Part shown: positions 42,622-53,219 of the stretch, piece by piece
Numbering within the stretch: the first letter of the stretch is position 1
Layout: the number at the start of each line of letters is the position of its first letter
Assembly: GCA_938016265.1 (NCBI GenBank)
Contig: CALLWB010000041.1
Span: 1-64,000 of the forward strand
Source: an uncultured Saprospiraceae bacterium
Lineage (GTDB): Bacteria; Bacteroidota; Bacteroidia; Chitinophagales; Saprospiraceae
Direction: 5' to 3'
Length of the DNA: 64,000 bases
Program-made: the position numbers and the translations under genes
The notes under the pieces: model-generated
The model's database searches: none
The model's input: only the letters and a program-made list of their open reading frames with translations
Told to the model about the DNA's origin: nothing

Positions 42622-43647
42622 ATGCAAAGTCCTAATCTCGATCCTAGCGACGAAAACTTCACACCAGAAGAAAAACTGATCGAACGAAGCTTGCGGCCAC
42701 AAGCCCTCGAAGACTTTGCCGGACAACAAAAACTGGTCGAAAACCTCGACATTTTTATACGTGCAGCAAAAGGAAGAGACGAAGCCCTTGATCATGTGCT
42801 ACTACACGGCCCGCCAGGACTAGGAAAAACAACCCTATCCCACATCATTGCCAATGAACTAGAGGCCGAACTAAAAATGACATCCGGTCCCGTCCTAGAA
42901 AAAGCTGGCGATTTGGCTGGGCTACTCACCAATTTAAGCGAAGGCGACGTGTTATTCATAGATGAAATTCATCGCCTGAATAATGTTGTAGAAGAATACC
43001 TGTACTCCGCCATGGAGGACTATCGAATCGATATTATGATCGACTCTGGCCCAAATGCAAGAAGTATACAGATATCTCTAGAACCGTTTACCCTAGTTGG
43101 CGCAACAACAAGAATGGGGCTCCTCACCGCCCCAATGCGTGCTCGATTTGGAATAAATTGCCACCTGGATTATTACGACATCCAAACCCTCCTTCATATT
43201 GTAAAACGATCAGCAAAAATACTAGGAGTAGAGATCAGCAACGACGGAGCAAGAGAAATCGCCCGCCGTAGCAGAGGAACTCCAAGAATCGCCAATGCCC
43301 TACTAAGAAGAATCCGAGATTTTGCACAAATAAAAGGAAATGGGACGATCGATCTCGAAATCGCAAAGTTTGGCCTCGCCGCACTCAATGTAGACGAAAG
43401 TGGACTGGACGAAATGGACAATCGAATCCTATCTACCATCATCCTGAAATTCAAAGGAGGACCAGTAGGCTTAACGACAATTGCCACCGCTGTCAGTGAA
43501 GAAGCTGGGACAATTGAAGAAGTACACGAACCATTCTTGATCCAGGAAGGCTACATCCAGCGCACACCAAGAGGACGAGAAGCAACAGAGCGCGCGTACA
43601 GACACCTTGATATCGTACCCCCAGCACAAAGTGGAACGCTTTTCTAG
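42622..43647 (+). CDS. ruvB: Holliday junction branch-migration helicase RuvB
   Basis: A 341-aa AAA+ motor that drives Holliday-junction migration with RuvA. Seen are [20 protein letters not shown], Walker [11 protein letters not shown], Walker B FIDEIHRL, sensor 1 [20 protein letters not shown] and the C-terminal winged helix [20 protein letters not shown]. Length and order are standard. No ruvA or ruvC is adjacent. Confidence 0.97.
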   Translation: MQSPNLDPSDENFTPEEKLIERSLRPQALEDFAGQQKLVENLDIFIRAAKGRDEALDHVLLHGPPGLGKTTLSHIIANELEAELKMTSGPVLEKAGDLAGLLTNLSEGDVLFIDEIHRLNNVVEEYLYSAMEDYRIDIMIDSGPNARSIQISLEPFTLVGATTRMGLLTAPMRARFGINCHLDYYDIQTLLHIVKRSAKILGVEISNDGAREIARRSRGTPRIANALLRRIRDFAQIKGNGTIDLEIAKFGLAALNVDESGLDEMDNRILSTIILKFKGGPVGLTTIATAVSEEAGTIEEVHEPFLIQEGYIQRTPRGREATERAYRHLDIVPPAQSGTLF

Positions 43648-43818
43648 CACCTCTTCACCAAAAATGACACCCGGAAAATTCAAATATGATTGAAAAATCA
43701 AACAACAGTCCTCCGAAAACCGTAATTTTGAAGCTGCCTTCAAAATTAATTTGACTTTTACACGTTTAATAAGGTAATTCCGAAACAAAACGACGGTTTT
43801 CCGTTTAAAGAATACTAA

Positions 43819-45279
43819 ATGAATCTTTTCTTAAAATATACCTTTTGGGTGTTTTTATTTATAACACTCGCGTTTTCTTCTTGTAGGAAAAATGTGATTA
43901 CTACAGATATGAATGATAAATTATCATTCTCTGCAGATACCCTAAAGTTTGATACCGTGTTTACAGCAAGGGGCTCTGCTACCAGAGAATTCAAGGTGTA
44001 CAATCCACACAACAATCCAATCATCATTTCTAAAATCGGCCTAGGAGGAGGAGGCAATTCTCCTTATCGCCTAAATGTAGACGGAGTAGCAGCATCTTCG
44101 CATACCGACGTCAGAATAGAAGCAAATGACAGTATTTATGTATTCACCGAAGTGACCATCGATCCTAATATTGGTAATATTCCTTTTATCGTAAAGGATT
44201 CAGTTCTTTTTGAAACCAACGGAAATCCGCAACAGGTGAATTTGGAGGCTTTTGGCCAGGATGCAAACTATGTAGGAACGACAGGAGAACTTTCAATACT
44301 CACCTGCGGAGGAGGTACTCGTGTTTGGAATGACCCAAAGCCTTATGTGGTACTGGGATTTTTATTAGTAGATAGTTGCGGGTTGATTATTGAAGCAGGT
44401 ACACGTGTTCACTTTCAAGGGGGAACTGTTTTTGCACAGGGAGGAAGACTGCCAAGTGGTTTACTCTATGTGACTAGCAATGGTTATCTCGACGTCCGCG
44501 GACAATTGAACAACCCCGTTCGCTTTCTAACAGACCGAATCGAACCAGAATTTGAAGACGTTCCCGGCCAATGGGGAGGAATTATCCTTGACAAAGGAAG
44601 TACAGGCAATGTTTTTGACTATGCAGAAATCAGAAATTCTAATGTCGGCATCCTAGTAGATTCCGCAGCTGATTTAACAATAAGTAATTCAATAATTTAC
44701 GAAGCAACCAACTCTGGTTTGCTAGGTATCCATTCTCAAATAACAGCCTCCAATTGCCTGATTTATGATGTTGGTCAAAACAATGTACAGCTGGTATATG
44801 GGGGAACGCACAAATTTTACAATTGTACGTTTGCCAACTTTGCAACTAATCCATTTATAAGTCATCAGGAAATGGTGGTCCTTGTCAATAACTTTTTTGT
44901 AGTAGAATACGAAAACGGCAGCCGCGAAGTTTTTGAGAATGATGCGAACGTCCTTTTTGAAAACTGTATTGTCTATGGTAGTCGTTCGGATGAGGTCGCG
45001 CTCTACAAATTGGATGACGCTATGGCAGATTTAAACTTTACGTTTGATCATTGTTTGATAAAGGCGGATACATTAAATACCAGTACTTCTGCCTTCATTA
45101 ATCCAGTGTTTGATGATCCGTTGTTTGTAGATGAAGGCGATTATGACTATCGGTTGGACACGATGATCTCTCCGGCGATTGATGCTGGTAGAACACCAAG
45201 TATCTCACTGCCTGTTGATCTTGATGGAAATTCCCGAGTAGGAGACACCGACATTGGTGCCTATGAATTTCAATTTTAA
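43819..45279 (+). CDS. Lipoprotein with right-handed beta-helix repeats
   Basis: A 486-aa protein with a lipobox Cys22 (AFSSC). An N-terminal immunoglobulin-like region follows (about 30-150; LSFSADTLKFDTVFTARGSA). A parallel beta-helix covers about 230-440, made of short repeats such as YAEIRNSNVGILVDSAADLT, ISNSIIYEATNSGLLGIHSQ and ASNCLIYDVGQNNVQLVYGG. The end DLDGNSRVGDTDIGAYEF is the closing motif common to beta-helix and choice-of-anchor-Q proteins. Such proteins bind or process polysaccharides in some cases; no catalytic site is recognised. It converges on guaB with a 21-nt gap. Confidence 0.75.
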   Translation: MNLFLKYTFWVFLFITLAFSSCRKNVITTDMNDKLSFSADTLKFDTVFTARGSATREFKVYNPHNNPIIISKIGLGGGGNSPYRLNVDGVAASSHTDVRIEANDSIYVFTEVTIDPNIGNIPFIVKDSVLFETNGNPQQVNLEAFGQDANYVGTTGELSILTCGGGTRVWNDPKPYVVLGFLLVDSCGLIIEAGTRVHFQGGTVFAQGGRLPSGLLYVTSNGYLDVRGQLNNPVRFLTDRIEPEFEDVPGQWGGIILDKGSTGNVFDYAEIRNSNVGILVDSAADLTISNSIIYEATNSGLLGIHSQITASNCLIYDVGQNNVQLVYGGTHKFYNCTFANFATNPFISHQEMVVLVNNFFVVEYENGSREVFENDANVLFENCIVYGSRSDEVALYKLDDAMADLNFTFDHCLIKADTLNTSTSAFINPVFDDPLFVDEGDYDYRLDTMISPAIDAGRTPSISLPVDLDGNSRVGDTDIGAYEFQF

Positions 45280-45300
45280 CCATCCCAATTATAACTTCAT

Positions 45301-46814
<1,514 letters not shown>

Positions 46815-46863
46815 ATCTTTTTTTACCTGTTTGTTGTAATAGTTGCGAATTCTAATCTATCCT

Positions 46864-47772
46864 CTAAACAAGATTCCAATTTGAATATCCGAAGAGGGTT
46901 TTACTCTCAAAAAATGTGTTTTCAACATAGCTAAGTGCTCTGTATTTCAGGCGTTCGTGCTTGAATAACTCGCGGTCTAGCGTGTGGGTATTTCCTTGGT
47001 TGAGCTGGTCGGTCCAACTCATTTCTGTTCTCCAGGTGTCTAGTACTTTTGGATGGGAGTCTTCAAATCTTGGTAGTCGGCCGAGCGCTCCATAGTCAAA
47101 AGTGGTGCTTCTTTTCTCAAAGGTATTTTGTGCCTTAGATTTCCCCCACCAAAGCGCAAACTGTTCTTTCTTTTTTGCTTGCATAATACCAGGAGGGCGC
47201 ACCCATCCATAATGGTGAATGTGGGCCTGTAGCTTTTTAACATTCAACTTATTATTGTTTGCCAATCGGAAAGACTGGGCGTCTTTGTGCGAGCGAATCC
47301 CCATCTTGTTTCTAACCAGCCGAATCTCCTGACGATACCAGGCGTGGGAGTTTAGCACATGGTCATAGTCTCCCCAAAAATGATGGTAGTTGAATAAAAA
47401 TCCATGAATGGAAGGGTCGTTCAAATATTTTTGACAAACATGCAAAATCTCCTCCTCGTCTTTTTCGTGTGCTACTTCATCTGCTTGCAAATAATAGCAC
47501 CAATCCCCCGTACATTGATCAAGCGCAAAATTTGTTTCTTCACGGAGCACTAAGCCACTTTTAAATTTTTCAGCGTCCCATTCTCGATCAAAAATTTTTA
47601 TTTTATTAGAGTTAATCGATTCAATGATTTCTCGTGTTCGGTCGGTAGGATCGCCGACACCCAATGCCACCACAAATTCGTCGACAAACGGCAAAATTGA
47701 AAGGATCGATTCCTTAATAGGAAAATAATACTTTTCGGCATTTCTAACGATGGTAAACCCACTAATTTTCAT
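46864..47772 (-). CDS. Family 2 glycosyltransferase
   Basis: A 302-aa GT-A enzyme. The N terminus KISGFTIVRNAEKYYFPIKE and VDEFVVALGVGDPTDRTREI are typical of the lipopolysaccharide-core/glycan GT2 subgroup. YLQADEVAHEKDEE carries the 'QADE' equivalent of the DxD metal motif. The C-terminal half is rich in His/Trp (HIHHYGWVRPPGIMQAKKKE). The acceptor is unknown; surface polysaccharide or glycoprotein assembly is probable. It starts 6 nt after the GH3/beta-lactamase gene and is the last gene of that minus-strand operon. Confidence 0.85.
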   Translation of the reverse strand: MKISGFTIVRNAEKYYFPIKESILSILPFVDEFVVALGVGDPTDRTREIIESINSNKIKIFDREWDAEKFKSGLVLREETNFALDQCTGDWCYYLQADEVAHEKDEEEILHVCQKYLNDPSIHGFLFNYHHFWGDYDHVLNSHAWYRQEIRLVRNKMGIRSHKDAQSFRLANNNKLNVKKLQAHIHHYGWVRPPGIMQAKKKEQFALWWGKSKAQNTFEKRSTTFDYGALGRLPRFEDSHPKVLDTWRTEMSWTDQLNQGNTHTLDRELFKHERLKYRALSYVENTFFESKTLFGYSNWNLV

Positions 47773-47778
47773 TGTCTG

Positions 47779-50700
47779 CTAGGTTTCTGGGGGATCTTCG
47801 ATTTCTTCCTCTACCTTTTTGGGAGGAATGATAGCGTCGTAAATAGCATCATGTATTCGAAGTCGGATGTCCTTTTTGTTTAACTTCCAATTGTTCATGC
47901 GGGGGTAAGTTCGATTAGAAATAAAGATAAAAATCAAATCGTTGTCAGGGTCCGCCCAAACACCAACGCCAGTAAATCCGGTATGTCCGAAAGTGTTGTC
48001 AGAAGATTTTACTGCGATATTAGGATCTTTTGCTCTATTGGATTCTTTCATATCAAAACCAACCGCTCTTCGTGTGGAGCCTTTGTGTCTTGTGGTAAAC
48101 TGCTTGATCGTTTCTGGTTTGAGGTAATTAATACCTCCATATTTACCATCGTTGAGCAGCATTTGCATGACAATCGCCAAATCATTTGAGTTTCCAAACA
48201 AGCCAGCATGACCGCTCACACCACCAAGCATGGCTGCTCCCATATCGTGCACATGCCCAACCAAAATCTGATGTCGAAAGTAAGTATCTTTTTCAGAAGG
48301 GACAATCCTCGATTTTGGAAATTTATCCAAGGGCAAATAAGTAAGTGTTTGCAATCCTAAAGGCGCATAAAACTCCTCATTTATATAGCTTTGGATTGGC
48401 TTTTCTGCATTGATCTCTATCATTCTTTTAAGCATGTAAAAGCCTAAATCTGAATAGCGATAGTTTTTGTTTTTTCGAAGATCAGATCGATAAATTCTAT
48501 TCCAAATAGTGTCTCTATACCCTGAATCGATATACAGATTGTTTGCTACTTGGACAGAAAACTTGTCTTTTTTTGAGGTGCTATAAATTGATTTTTTAGG
48601 TCGTTTATATTTTCTTGTAATGGTTTCTTCATAAAAAGGAATCCAGGATTTGAGGCCTGCGTGATGGGCCATGATGTCCTTGATCAGCATGTTTTCTTTA
48701 TTGGTCCCTTTTGCCTTTTTGAAATATTGACCAAGTGGTTTAGTGACGTCTAGTTTGTTTTGCTCTTGCAACTTCATGACGGAAAGTGTGGTTGCTGCAA
48801 TTTTTGTGACGGAGGCCAAGTCGTAGATATCGCTATTCTTCACCTTTGTCCTTGGGAGGTAGGAGTGATGGCCAAAGCTTTTTTGATAGATCACTTTACC
48901 ATTTTTGGCGACTAGGATTTGGCAACCTGGAGTTGCTTTTATGCGAACGGCTTCCTTTGCAATTTTGTCTACTTCTTTCAATTTTTCGGCGTCCATTCCT
49001 GCAAACTCTGGCGTGGTGTAAATCAACCGGTGGAGGTTTTTGGTGTCTACTCCATCTCCAAACTTACTACGTGGGCCAGCGGTGACCGGAAGTCTGCCGT
49101 TGGTAGCAATCGCTCCGAAAAGAGCTTGTGCAGCTTTAGCTTGGGTGGTTTCATCATCATTGTAGGCAACCATTGCATAATCCAATTCTTCAAAATACTT
49201 TAGGCTGTACGGTGTTCCCAAAACAACCAAAATTACTTTCGTCTCCTTGTTTAATTTATTGATAAAATTGCGTGCAGACGTCGATATTCCATAGTTTTTG
49301 GAGGATCTTGAACTCATGTCATGCAAACTAACAATGACGGTACTTTTTTTCTTTAGTTTTTTGATCAATGCGGCGCTATTGCTTACGTCCTTACCGAAAT
49401 TTGAAAATTCAAATTTTGCATATTTTCCCAGGTGTTCTTGGAAAGTTGTCATTTTTGAAGCGCCAATAGCCACCGAAGCAAAAGACATCGAATCCAACCG
49501 AACAAATGGCAACAGACCTCCTGGATTTCGGACTACGGTAATCGAATTTTCTATCAACTTTTCATTCAGCTTTCTCGACTCCAACGAATTCAGATCCGCC
49601 ACTAAGTTTTCCGTCTCTACCGGCATTAGCTCGTCCAATTTAAGACGATGTTTAGCCCGCAATATTTTTTTGACCTTTAGGTCCAGATCTTCCTGGCGGA
49701 GTTCTCCATTTTCTATTGCTTTTGCAACTGCTTTTACTGTCCCGGCAACACTTTGTGGCAATAACAAAACATCATTCCCTGCTTTCAGCGCCTGTACTTC
49801 TGCCCGTCCGTTATTGTAAAATTTAGAAACGCCTTTCATATCAAGACCATCGGTAAACAACAACCCTGAATAGCCAAATTTCTCCTTCAGCAATCCTGTT
49901 ACAATCTTAGGAGAAAGAGAGGACGCAAGGTTTGCTGTGCTGTCCAACGATGGTATAGAAAGGTGGCCCATCATCATGCTTTGAATGCCGTTTTGTGCTA
50001 GTATTTTGAATGGGTAAAACTCCACACTGTCCAAACGCGCATAGTCATGCGGTATAACCGGGAGGTCAAAATGAGAATCGACGTTTGTATCCCCGTGGCC
50101 AGGGAAGTGCTTTGCGCAAGCCATTACCCCGTGATCCTGCATTCCTCGAGCATACATATAACTTTTGGCAGTTACGTTGTATCGATCTTCTCCAAAAGAG
50201 CGAGTATTGATGACCGGATTGTCTGGATTATTGTTGATGTCAACGACAGGCGCAAAATTGAGATGGACCCCCAGTCTCCGGCAATGCCTGGCTACTTCCT
50301 TCCCCATTTCATAGATCAACTTGTTGTTTTTTATCGCTCCAAGCGTGAGTTGCTTTGGAAAGCTGATCGTGTGGCCCTTCAATCTCATCCCTAATCCCCA
50401 TTCTGCGTCCATTGCTATCATCAGGGGGATTTTTGCTTTAGACTGAAATTTATTGGTCAACTCTGCTTGTTTGTCAGGATGGCCTTGGAAAAAGATGACT
50501 CCGCCGACGTGGTATTTTTCGATGTACTCATTGATGACTCTTTCGTGCCCAGCATCTTTGTTGGAATAGGCTCTGACCATCATCAATTGGCCGATTTTCT
50601 CTTCCTGTGTCATGCTTTGATACAAGGAGTCGACCCATACTTGCTGGATGGCCGTACGGATGTTTGCTTTCTGGTCCTCTTCAGAAGTTTTGTCAAACTT

Positions 50701-50820
50701 TACAGGAACATTAAACAAGGTAAGAATAAGCGCCAGGATCCCTGGAGCCCTCCAACTCTTTGGAAATTTATTTAATATTTTTGAAATTGTATTCACGATT
50801 TTATCCGGTTTCCTCATCAA
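47779..50820 (-). CDS. GH3 (NagZ-like) beta-N-acetylhexosaminidase fused to a serine beta-lactamase-type domain
   Basis: A 1013-aa two-enzyme protein with a single N-terminal hydrophobic segment (about 27-42, APGILALILTLFNVPVKF), hence a signal peptide or anchor. Residues about 60-400 are a GH3 NagZ-like domain with the His/Asp dyad in ACAKHFPGHGDTNVDSHFDL and the nucleophile region LLFTDGLDMKGVSKF. Residues about 400-610 are a GH3 C-terminal-like domain. Residues about 620-990 are a beta-lactamase/transpeptidase-like serine hydrolase with SxxK (DLASVTKIAATTL), YSD (YRYSDLGFYML) and HTG (FGHTGFTGVGVW). NagZ releases N-acetylglucosamine from muropeptides, and the second domain may be an esterase or peptidase. 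The predicted function is murein recycling or remodelling in the periplasm. Confidence 0.88.
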   Translation of the reverse strand: MMRKPDKIVNTISKILNKFPKSWRAPGILALILTLFNVPVKFDKTSEEDQKANIRTAIQQVWVDSLYQSMTQEEKIGQLMMVRAYSNKDAGHERVINEYIEKYHVGGVIFFQGHPDKQAELTNKFQSKAKIPLMIAMDAEWGLGMRLKGHTISFPKQLTLGAIKNNKLIYEMGKEVARHCRRLGVHLNFAPVVDINNNPDNPVINTRSFGEDRYNVTAKSYMYARGMQDHGVMACAKHFPGHGDTNVDSHFDLPVIPHDYARLDSVEFYPFKILAQNGIQSMMMGHLSIPSLDSTANLASSLSPKIVTGLLKEKFGYSGLLFTDGLDMKGVSKFYNNGRAEVQALKAGNDVLLLPQSVAGTVKAVAKAIENGELRQEDLDLKVKKILRAKHRLKLDELMPVETENLVADLNSLESRKLNEKLIENSITVVRNPGGLLPFVRLDSMSFASVAIGASKMTTFQEHLGKYAKFEFSNFGKDVSNSAALIKKLKKKSTVIVSLHDMSSRSSKNYGISTSARNFINKLNKETKVILVVLGTPYSLKYFEELDYAMVAYNDDETTQAKAAQALFGAIATNGRLPVTAGPRSKFGDGVDTKNLHRLIYTTPEFAGMDAEKLKEVDKIAKEAVRIKATPGCQILVAKNGKVIYQKSFGHHSYLPRTKVKNSDIYDLASVTKIAATTLSVMKLQEQNKLDVTKPLGQYFKKAKGTNKENMLIKDIMAHHAGLKSWIPFYEETITRKYKRPKKSIYSTSKKDKFSVQVANNLYIDSGYRDTIWNRIYRSDLRKNKNYRYSDLGFYMLKRMIEINAEKPIQSYINEEFYAPLGLQTLTYLPLDKFPKSRIVPSEKDTYFRHQILVGHVHDMGAAMLGGVSGHAGLFGNSNDLAIVMQMLLNDGKYGGINYLKPETIKQFTTRHKGSTRRAVGFDMKESNRAKDPNIAVKSSDNTFGHTGFTGVGVWADPDNDLIFIFISNRTYPRMNNWKLNKKDIRLRIHDAIYDAIIPPKKVEEEIEDPPET

Positions 50821-50843
50821 CTATCACTAAAAATCAGGCCGTT

Positions 50844-53027
50844 TTACTGGCCAAGGGTTGGATCCATTTGTATTGCCTTCTGTCTAAGTTCTCCTGCTTT
50901 CTGTTTATTCCCCAATTGATCATAAAACGCACCTAAGTTAAAATATAGATTGGCATTATCAGGTTGTTTTGTGATTAGTTCATTAAATAGTTTGATCGCG
51001 TCATTCAGTTTTCCTGTAGATGCGTAACAAAGTCCCATCAAACGGTAGGTTTCGTCATTTTCTGTGTCAATTTCCTGCGATTTTTTTAGCATGCCGAGAG
51101 CGTCGTCAAACCTGCCCATTCGTTCTCCATAAAATTTCCCCCACTCACGATAGGTGGTGGCCATTTGTTTTTTTACTGGTTCTTGCTCTCTGGTTACTGT
51201 AAGCAGCCGTTCAAAATTTTTGATAGATTTTTGGAAGTAGGTAAGCGCGGTACTGTATCTGGCTTGTTGGTTTTTACTGCCGATATTGATGGCTGCATCT
51301 TTGTAAGTGATCCCCATATTGTTGAGTGCTTCCTTCGAATTTTCTTTGTAGGAAAGCGACTTTTCATAGAAGCCAAATGCCTTATCGTAATTTTGTAAAT
51401 AGTTATTCGCGTTCCCTAGTTGTAGGTAGACGTTGGCATAGGTTGGATGAAGTCTTGCCGCCTCATTTAAGTGTTCGACCGATGTCGCGACGGTTTGTTT
51501 GAAGTCGTTGTTGATTTTTTCTTCCTGTGCTTTTCGTTGTGGAGATTTGGCTTTTGGTAGTTTTTTTAGGGCGGCATTTTTTACTTTCAGCGCCTCTGCA
51601 ACGATCTCTCCGCCTACTGCATTTCTAAGTTTTGCGCTGTTCTTTGAGGTTTTGATGTCTGTGGTAAATAATTTGTAATTGCTTTCCCAGGCTTGATTTC
51701 GGTGGATGGTTTTTGCGCCAAACAACAAACAAACCACCCCCAAGACAGCTAACGGTATTTTTAGCTCTTGCAAGCTCAATGTTTCTTTTTTACTGAGCAT
51801 CTTTCCGAGTTGGTAAAGCAGCACGCCCACTACAAATGCAAATCCGACAGACGGCATGTACATAAACCGCTCAGACATGTTTGTCCCAATTGCAAACACG
51901 ATGTTAGAAACAATGGAAAGGGTAATTATAAAAAATGAAATTCCGAATGCGATATAATTTTTCTTTCTAAGGTTTAATAAGGCAAAAACCACCATTCCAA
52001 GATACAACAATACAGAAAGTAGCACCTGCCAGCTCCCCCAGGACATTTTAGGTATATGATGAGGGTAATAGTCATGAGTCAAGACAATTGGTACAAAAAG
52101 TAGCTGAACATATTTGCCCAATGTGAAAATAATCGTTGCCATTTTAGTACCTAAGCTCATTCCAACAAAAGGATTATTCATCAACTCCTGTGCCTCACTT
52201 CCCATATCAAATCCAAGTATTGACGTTCGAATAGCCAAAAACAAAATGGTACTCGCTACTATTGGACTCATCAATTTTATTATCTCCCCAGTACCAGATT
52301 TCGTAAAGTAAAACAAGACTAAAGGAATAACCGCCAGGAAAGTAATTGTGTTCTCCTTGGCAAGCAAACCAAGGAAAAACAATACACCAGCCCCTATCAA
52401 ATGTGTAGTTTTTCCCTCATGAAAGGCCCTCAACAAATAATAGGTTGCCCCCAGACTACCCAGAAGTGCAAGGATTTCATCCCGACCTTTTATGTTAGCC
52501 ACCGCTTCAGTATGGATAGGATGCGCGATAAATATAAGCGTAGCCGAAAGCCCCAAAAACCAAGGAAAAATATCTTCTTTCTTTTCTTCGGGATTCAACA
52601 TTTTCATAAACAGCAAATACAACAATATTCCAGTAAAGCCATAGAGTAGGATGTTCACAAAATGCCCGATAAATGGAGATTCGCCAAAGAGTTGATACTC
52701 AAATGCAAACATAACCAAAGACAATGGACGATATCGTCCTCCTGCTACCAAATCCTTCTGTTGCCCGAAAAATCCAAAAAATGTATCTTTCGACAAGATA
52801 CCTGGAATCCCTTTCAGCCCTTGCTTTGTAAAGTCATTATCATAAATAACAATGGCATCATCCTGCGTGAAGCCATGAAACAGGGTGTTGGCATAGAGCA
52901 AAAAGCCAACCATAAAAATGATGATTAGGTGCATTTTTTTATTAAAAAGAAAGGATCGATTGTTTGCCTGATTCGTTTTGCTGGCAACTCTTTTTTGTTT
53001 TTTCTTTACTTTTTTTTGCTTAGCCAC
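50844..53027 (-). CDS. TMTC-like membrane glycosyltransferase with TPR domain
   Basis: A 727-aa protein. After a very basic cytoplasmic start (KKVKKKQKRVASK) there are about ten transmembrane helices. The first loop contains YANTLFHGFTQDDAIVIYDN, where the Asp pair resembles the catalytic acid of GT-C enzymes, and GGRYRPLSLVMFAFEYQLFG. IFIAHPIHTEAVANIKGRDE matches the conserved segment of TMTC-type O-mannosyltransferases. The C-terminal 230 residues hold four or more TPR repeats (YLQLGNANNYLQNYDKAFGF, NLYFNLGAFYDQLGNKQKAG). Prediction: transfer of sugar from a lipid donor to exported proteins. It is the first gene of the operon with the GH3/beta-lactamase and GT2 genes. Confidence 0.8.
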   Translation of the reverse strand: MAKQKKVKKKQKRVASKTNQANNRSFLFNKKMHLIIIFMVGFLLYANTLFHGFTQDDAIVIYDNDFTKQGLKGIPGILSKDTFFGFFGQQKDLVAGGRYRPLSLVMFAFEYQLFGESPFIGHFVNILLYGFTGILLYLLFMKMLNPEEKKEDIFPWFLGLSATLIFIAHPIHTEAVANIKGRDEILALLGSLGATYYLLRAFHEGKTTHLIGAGVLFFLGLLAKENTITFLAVIPLVLFYFTKSGTGEIIKLMSPIVASTILFLAIRTSILGFDMGSEAQELMNNPFVGMSLGTKMATIIFTLGKYVQLLFVPIVLTHDYYPHHIPKMSWGSWQVLLSVLLYLGMVVFALLNLRKKNYIAFGISFFIITLSIVSNIVFAIGTNMSERFMYMPSVGFAFVVGVLLYQLGKMLSKKETLSLQELKIPLAVLGVVCLLFGAKTIHRNQAWESNYKLFTTDIKTSKNSAKLRNAVGGEIVAEALKVKNAALKKLPKAKSPQRKAQEEKINNDFKQTVATSVEHLNEAARLHPTYANVYLQLGNANNYLQNYDKAFGFYEKSLSYKENSKEALNNMGITYKDAAINIGSKNQQARYSTALTYFQKSIKNFERLLTVTREQEPVKKQMATTYREWGKFYGERMGRFDDALGMLKKSQEIDTENDETYRLMGLCYASTGKLNDAIKLFNELITKQPDNANLYFNLGAFYDQLGNKQKAGELRQKAIQMDPTLGQ

Positions 53028-53144
53028 TTGATTCTTGGTTTGTAACGAAAGTATTTAATTTTTGCAGAAAATTAGAATAAAATGAATGTCAATATGATTT
53101 TTCCGCTTTTCTGTCTGTTTAATGAGGTGCTTTAAGACGAAATT

Positions 53145-53183
53145 CCATAAAAAAAGCGACTACCTTTTTCAAGATAGTCGCTT
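53145..53183 (-). terminator. Intrinsic terminator of the giant gene
   Basis: On the minus strand AAGCGACTA (53183-53175) pairs with TAGTCGCTT (53162-53154) over 9 bp, loop of 12 nt, followed by TTTTT. It lies 37 nt behind the stop codon. Confidence 0.85.
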
Positions 53184-53219
53184 CACAAATTATGTTATCA
53201 AATTCTTCCGAAAATCGGA

